Below are positions 31,304 through 33,843 of a stretch of DNA of 33,843 nt, piece by piece (the stretch's first letter is position 1; each line of letters opens with the position of its first letter). The stretch is from an uncultured Anaerotignum sp. Lineage in GTDB: Bacteria; Bacillota; Clostridia; Lachnospirales; Anaerotignaceae. The DNA is taken from positions 1 through 33,843 of the forward strand of contig CALWKZ010000042.1 in the NCBI GenBank assembly GCA_944381385.1, given 5' to 3'. The notes beneath the pieces were generated by a model that was not told the origin of the DNA, searched no databases, and saw only the letters and a list, made by a program, of their open reading frames with translations. The translations under genes and the position numbers were made by a program.

Positions 31304-31867
31304 TCAGCCGTTTACTCTGCTCAGGTATTCGCCTGTACGTGTGTCGATCTTGATGATCTCACCCTGGTTGATGAACAGAGGCACCTGTACGGATGCGCCT
31401 GTTTCTACGATAGCGGGTTTTGTTGCGCCCTGTGCTGTGTTGCCTGCGAAGCCGGGTTCTGTTTCTGTGATCTCCAGCTCTACAAACAGAGGGGGTTCGA
31501 TACCGAATACGTTGCCGTCATGGGACAGGATCTTAACTGTCTCGTTTTCTTTAACGAACTTCAGCGCATCGCCTACATCGCTTGCGTTCAGCGCGATCTG
31601 GTCGAAGGTTTCGTTGTTCATGAAGTGATACAGTTCGCCGTCTGTGTACAGGTACTGCATGTCCTGTCTGTCGATGTGTGCTTTGGACATTTTTTCTGTA
31701 GGGCGGAAGGTTTTTTCCACTACCGCGCCTGTTTTGATGTTTTTCAGTCTGGTACGAACGAAAGCCGCGCCCTTACCGGGTTTTACGTGCTGGAACTCCA
31801 GAACGCTGTATACTTCGCCTTCGTATTCCATGGTTACGCCGTTTCTAAGATCACCTGCAGAAATCAT
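31304..31867 (-). CDS. efp: Translation elongation factor P
   Basis: EF-P relieves ribosome stalling at polyproline stretches. The 187-residue protein has the KOW-like N-terminal domain with the tip '[21 protein letters not shown]' (Lys32 at the modified position), and OB domains with '[16 protein letters not shown]' and '[19 protein letters not shown]'. AGGAGG is 7 nt before the ATG. The tip sequence KPGKG is the unmodified/lysine type rather than the hydroxylated arginine type. Confidence 0.98.
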   Translation of the reverse strand: MISAGDLRNGVTMEYEGEVYSVLEFQHVKPGKGAAFVRTRLKNIKTGAVVEKTFRPTEKMSKAHIDRQDMQYLYTDGELYHFMNNETFDQIALNASDVGDALKFVKENETVKILSHDGNVFGIEPPLFVELEITETEPGFAGNTAQGATKPAIVETGASVQVPLFINQGEIIKIDTRTGEYLSRVNG

Positions 31868-31926
31868 GTATATTCCTCCTCAAAATTCTGTTCTTGCGAT
31901 GGTTCTCCACCGCTGTCATGAAACTT

Positions 31927-31955
31927 ATTATATACTTCTTATTCTGAAAAATAAG
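31927..31955 (-). promoter_or_regulatory. Possible promoter of efp
   Basis: A perfect TATAAT (31927-31932) lies on the minus strand about 60 nt upstream of efp. The -35 at 31950-31955 is poor (CTTATT), so this is tentative. Confidence 0.35.
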
Positions 31956-32039
31956 CATATCCTTTTATATTCTAATGGAAAACCGCCGATTTTTCAATAA
32001 AAAATTGAGAAAAAAACGGGTTTCACCCCATTTTTTCCT

Positions 32040-32549
32040 TTATTTCAGCCCGTTCCGGCGGAAATAGACCTTCATGACCTGCCGCTCCAGGCCGCGTTTT
32101 ACCTTTGTCACCAGCTGGTCCCGGTTGCAGATGGGCGCCGTCATGATGCTGTAGAGGCCGCCTCTGTGGCCGCACCACATATCCGTAAAGACCTGATCCC
32201 CCACCAGCGCCGCCTCGGAGGGGTCCAGTCCCAGCTTAGCCAGGGCCAGATGCATTTTTTTATAGCCGGGCTTGCCCGCCTTATATACCGCCAGCGTCTT
32301 TAAAGGGGCGTTGAACCGGCTCACCCGCTCCTTATTGTTATTGGACAGGATCACCAGCCGGAACCCCATTTCCCGCAGCTTGGCGAAATACGCAATGAGT
32401 TCCTCATCCGGGTCCGCCACGTCAAAGGGGGCAATGGTGTTGTCGATATCGAACACCAGCCCGCGGATGCCCATGGCCTGCAGCTGTTCCAGGGGCAGCT
32501 CATACACAGACGAAATATACAAATCCGGGAAAAATCTCTCCAGTATCAT
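32040..32549 (-). CDS. yqeG: YqeG-family HAD phosphatase
   Basis: A HAD-superfamily phosphatase of the YqeG (HAD-IIIA) type, 169 residues. HAD motif I is 'LVFDIDNTIAPFD' (Asp34, Asp36), motif II 'VILSNNNKERV', and the third motif 'YKAGKPGYKK' with 'LVGDQVFTDMWCG'. The substrate is not established. The ATG at 32549 overlaps the stop of the NifX-like gene by ATGA and has AGGAGG 4 nt upstream, so translation is probably coupled. The upstream ATG at 32576 is less likely. Confidence 0.93.
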   Translation of the reverse strand: MILERFFPDLYISSVYELPLEQLQAMGIRGLVFDIDNTIAPFDVADPDEELIAYFAKLREMGFRLVILSNNNKERVSRFNAPLKTLAVYKAGKPGYKKMHLALAKLGLDPSEAALVGDQVFTDMWCGHRGGLYSIMTAPICNRDQLVTKVKRGLERQVMKVYFRRNGLK

Positions 32550-32905
32550 AAGTCCTCCTTCTTCTCCTCGCTCCACTCCATGCGCAGCAGGGCGTTTTCC
32601 TCAATATCCCCCAGCTTTTCCCCGCTGAGGTAACGGATCATGATGTCGTCGGCCTCGCCTACCACGCCGTAGGTCAGCTCGATGCGTTTCGTCCGCAGCA
32701 AGGTCCTGCCTTCTGAATGGATGTTGCAGCAGATGACGGCATTGATGCCCTGCTCCGTCAGAAATTCCGCCATGGTCCTGTTCCCCAGGGGGACCACCTC
32801 CCTGGCCTTTACCAGCTCGATCTCCACGTCATAGACCGTAAATTCCTTCGCCATATGGTACTGGCGGTACACTCTGCCGTTTTTTGTCGGAATGGCCACA
32901 CGCAT
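32546..32905 (-). CDS. NifX/NifB-associated domain protein
   Basis: A 119-residue protein with the pattern of the dinitrogenase Fe-Mo cofactor biosynthesis (NifX/NifB-C) fold: 'MRVAIPTKNGRVYRQYHMAKEFTVYDVE' and the central 'GINAVICCNIHSEGRTLL'. In non-nitrogen-fixing Firmicutes such proteins have no assigned role. The ATG at 32905 gives the family start MRVAIPT; a GTG at 32914 is an alternative. It is translationally coupled to yqeG and driven by the promoter at 32941-32969. No nif genes are in the window. Confidence 0.82.
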   Translation of the reverse strand: MRVAIPTKNGRVYRQYHMAKEFTVYDVEIELVKAREVVPLGNRTMAEFLTEQGINAVICCNIHSEGRTLLRTKRIELTYGVVGEADDIMIRYLSGEKLGDIEENALLRMEWSEEKKEDL

Positions 32906-32940
32906 CCCCTTCACCGTCCTTTTTTCCTCTATCTTTGATT

Positions 32941-32969
32941 ATTGTATCCAGCCCGCCAGCCCTTGTCAA
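32941..32969 (-). promoter_or_regulatory. Sigma-A promoter of the NifX-like/yqeG operon
   Basis: On the minus strand TTGACA (32964-32969) and TACAAT (32941-32946) are exactly 17 nt apart. It is divergent from the promoter at 32988-33016, with 18 nt between the two -35 boxes. Confidence 0.88.
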
Positions 32970-32987
32970 ATTTTCGGAAAAATTTTT

Positions 32988-33016
32988 TTGCCTATCGGCG
33001 GTTTTCGGGGTAAAAT
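32988..33016 (+). promoter_or_regulatory. Sigma-A promoter of the aminopeptidase gene
   Basis: TTGCCT (32988-32993) and TAAAAT (33011-33016) are 17 nt apart, about 37 nt upstream of the start codon. Confidence 0.75.
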
Positions 33017-33052
33017 AGGAAGGAATCAGAAGGAAAAGAAAGGAGAATCATT

Positions 33053-33843
33053 ATGGACCCCAGAATCCAACAACTTGCATATAACCTGGTACACAATTCC
33101 TGCCGCCTGCAAAAAGGCGAAAAGGTCATGATCCATCAGAACGGCATCCATCCCGCGCCGCTGGTAAAGGCCATCATCAAAGAGGTTTACAAGATCGGCG
33201 CTACGCCCTTTTTGCAGCTGATGACAAATTCTCTGGAACGGGAGCTGATGCTGGGCGCCACAAAGGAACAGATGGAGCTGATGGCGGAGGCGGACAGCCT
33301 GCTGATGAAGGAAATGGACGCCTTCATCGGTGTCAGAGGTGAGGACAATATTACGGAACAGGCCGATGTGCCCAACGAAAAGCAGAGCCTTTACGAAAAA
33401 TATTATTCCTCCCCCGTACACCATGAGATCCGGGTGCCCCATACCAAATGGGTGGTGCTGCGCTATCCCACCAACGGTATGGCACAGGCGGCCCATACCA
33501 GCCTGGAGGACTTCGAGGATTTTTATTTCAATGTCTGCAATCTGGACTACACCAAGATGTCCAAAGCCATGGACAGCATCGTGGAACTGATGAACCGGAC
33601 AGATAAGGTGCGGCTGGTGGCAAAGGGCACCGACCTGACCTTCTCCATCAAAGATATTCCCGCCATCAAATGCGCCGGCACCTGCAACATCCCCGACGGG
33701 GAGATTTACACGGCGCCTGTACGGGATTCCATCAACGGCGTCATCACCTATAACACACCCTCTGAATATAACAGCTTTACCTTTGAAAATGTGAAACTGA
33801 CTTTCAAGGACGGGAAAATCGTGGACTGCGACGGCAACGACAA
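33053..33843 (+). CDS. Aminopeptidase, M29 (AmpS/AmpT) family, partial
   Basis: An open frame running off the right edge of the window (263 codons visible). The product begins MDPRIQQLAYNLVHNSCRLQKGEKV, a pattern of metal-dependent M29 aminopeptidases, with 'WVVLRYPTNGMAQAAHTSLEDFEDFYF', 'VRLVAKGTDLTFSI' and 'CNIPDGEIYTAPV', the last containing a probable metal-ligand Glu. AAAGGAG is 7 nt upstream of the ATG. Only the N-terminal part can be judged, so the catalytic Tyr/His residues downstream are not verifiable. Confidence 0.87.
   Translation, partial: MDPRIQQLAYNLVHNSCRLQKGEKVMIHQNGIHPAPLVKAIIKEVYKIGATPFLQLMTNSLERELMLGATKEQMELMAEADSLLMKEMDAFIGVRGEDNITEQADVPNEKQSLYEKYYSSPVHHEIRVPHTKWVVLRYPTNGMAQAAHTSLEDFEDFYFNVCNLDYTKMSKAMDSIVELMNRTDKVRLVAKGTDLTFSIKDIPAIKCAGTCNIPDGEIYTAPVRDSINGVITYNTPSEYNSFTFENVKLTFKDGKIVDCDGND

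Overview
The window looks like chromosomal DNA of a spore-forming, mid-GC Firmicute of class Clostridia, probably Lachnospirales or a close relative. The evidence is the conserved rpsU/yqeY and yqfC-yqfD-phoH-pgpH-ybeY-cdd-era-recO gene set, sporulation proteins YqfC/YqfD, RecU, an EF-P next to a CD1247-like zinc-ribbon protein, strong AGGAGG ribosome binding sites and sigma-A promoters with 16-18 nt spacers. There are no tRNA or rRNA genes, CRISPR arrays, transposases or phage genes. The species assignment is inference.

Positions 56-9008 (minus strand) form one tightly packed operon read from yqfC toward a DUF4177-like gene. It covers sporulation (YqfC, YqfD), RNA and ribosome maturation (PhoH, YbeY, Era), c-di-AMP turnover (PgpH-type HD hydrolase), nucleotide salvage (Cdd) and DNA repair (family-4 uracil-DNA glycosylase, RecO). 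The usual dgkA is absent between ybeY and cdd, and three extra genes lie between cdd and era. Next come an ABC importer operon (lipoprotein, permease, ATPase; 9139-11944) with its own promoter and an internal terminator, then rpsU-yqeY (12137-12793), then a stand-alone glgB (13061-15295).

From 15552 the gene directions alternate. There is a beta-CASP metallo-hydrolase (+), a recU-tldD-tldE operon (-), a secreted divergent polysaccharide deacetylase (-), and a MATE transporter (-) behind a clear FMN riboswitch with a terminator-type platform. These are followed by a coiled-coil zinc-ribbon protein (-), xpt (+), a SulP-STAS transporter (+) with a structured leader starting at +1, a thioesterase (-), a CPA-type cation/proton antiporter with RCK-C-like domains (+), and an unusual gene joining a GT8 glycosyltransferase to a MarR-like winged helix (+). 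The window closes with efp and a CD1247-like gene (-), a NifX-like/YqeG pair (-), and the start of an AmpS/AmpT-type aminopeptidase (+) that runs off the end.

The points most worth following up are the GT8-MarR fusion with a perfect inverted repeat just downstream of its promoter, the FMN-riboswitch-controlled MATE exporter, a three-copy family of palindromic intergenic repeats serving as 3' ends of minus-strand genes, and the short terminator-like leader in front of the SulP gene.
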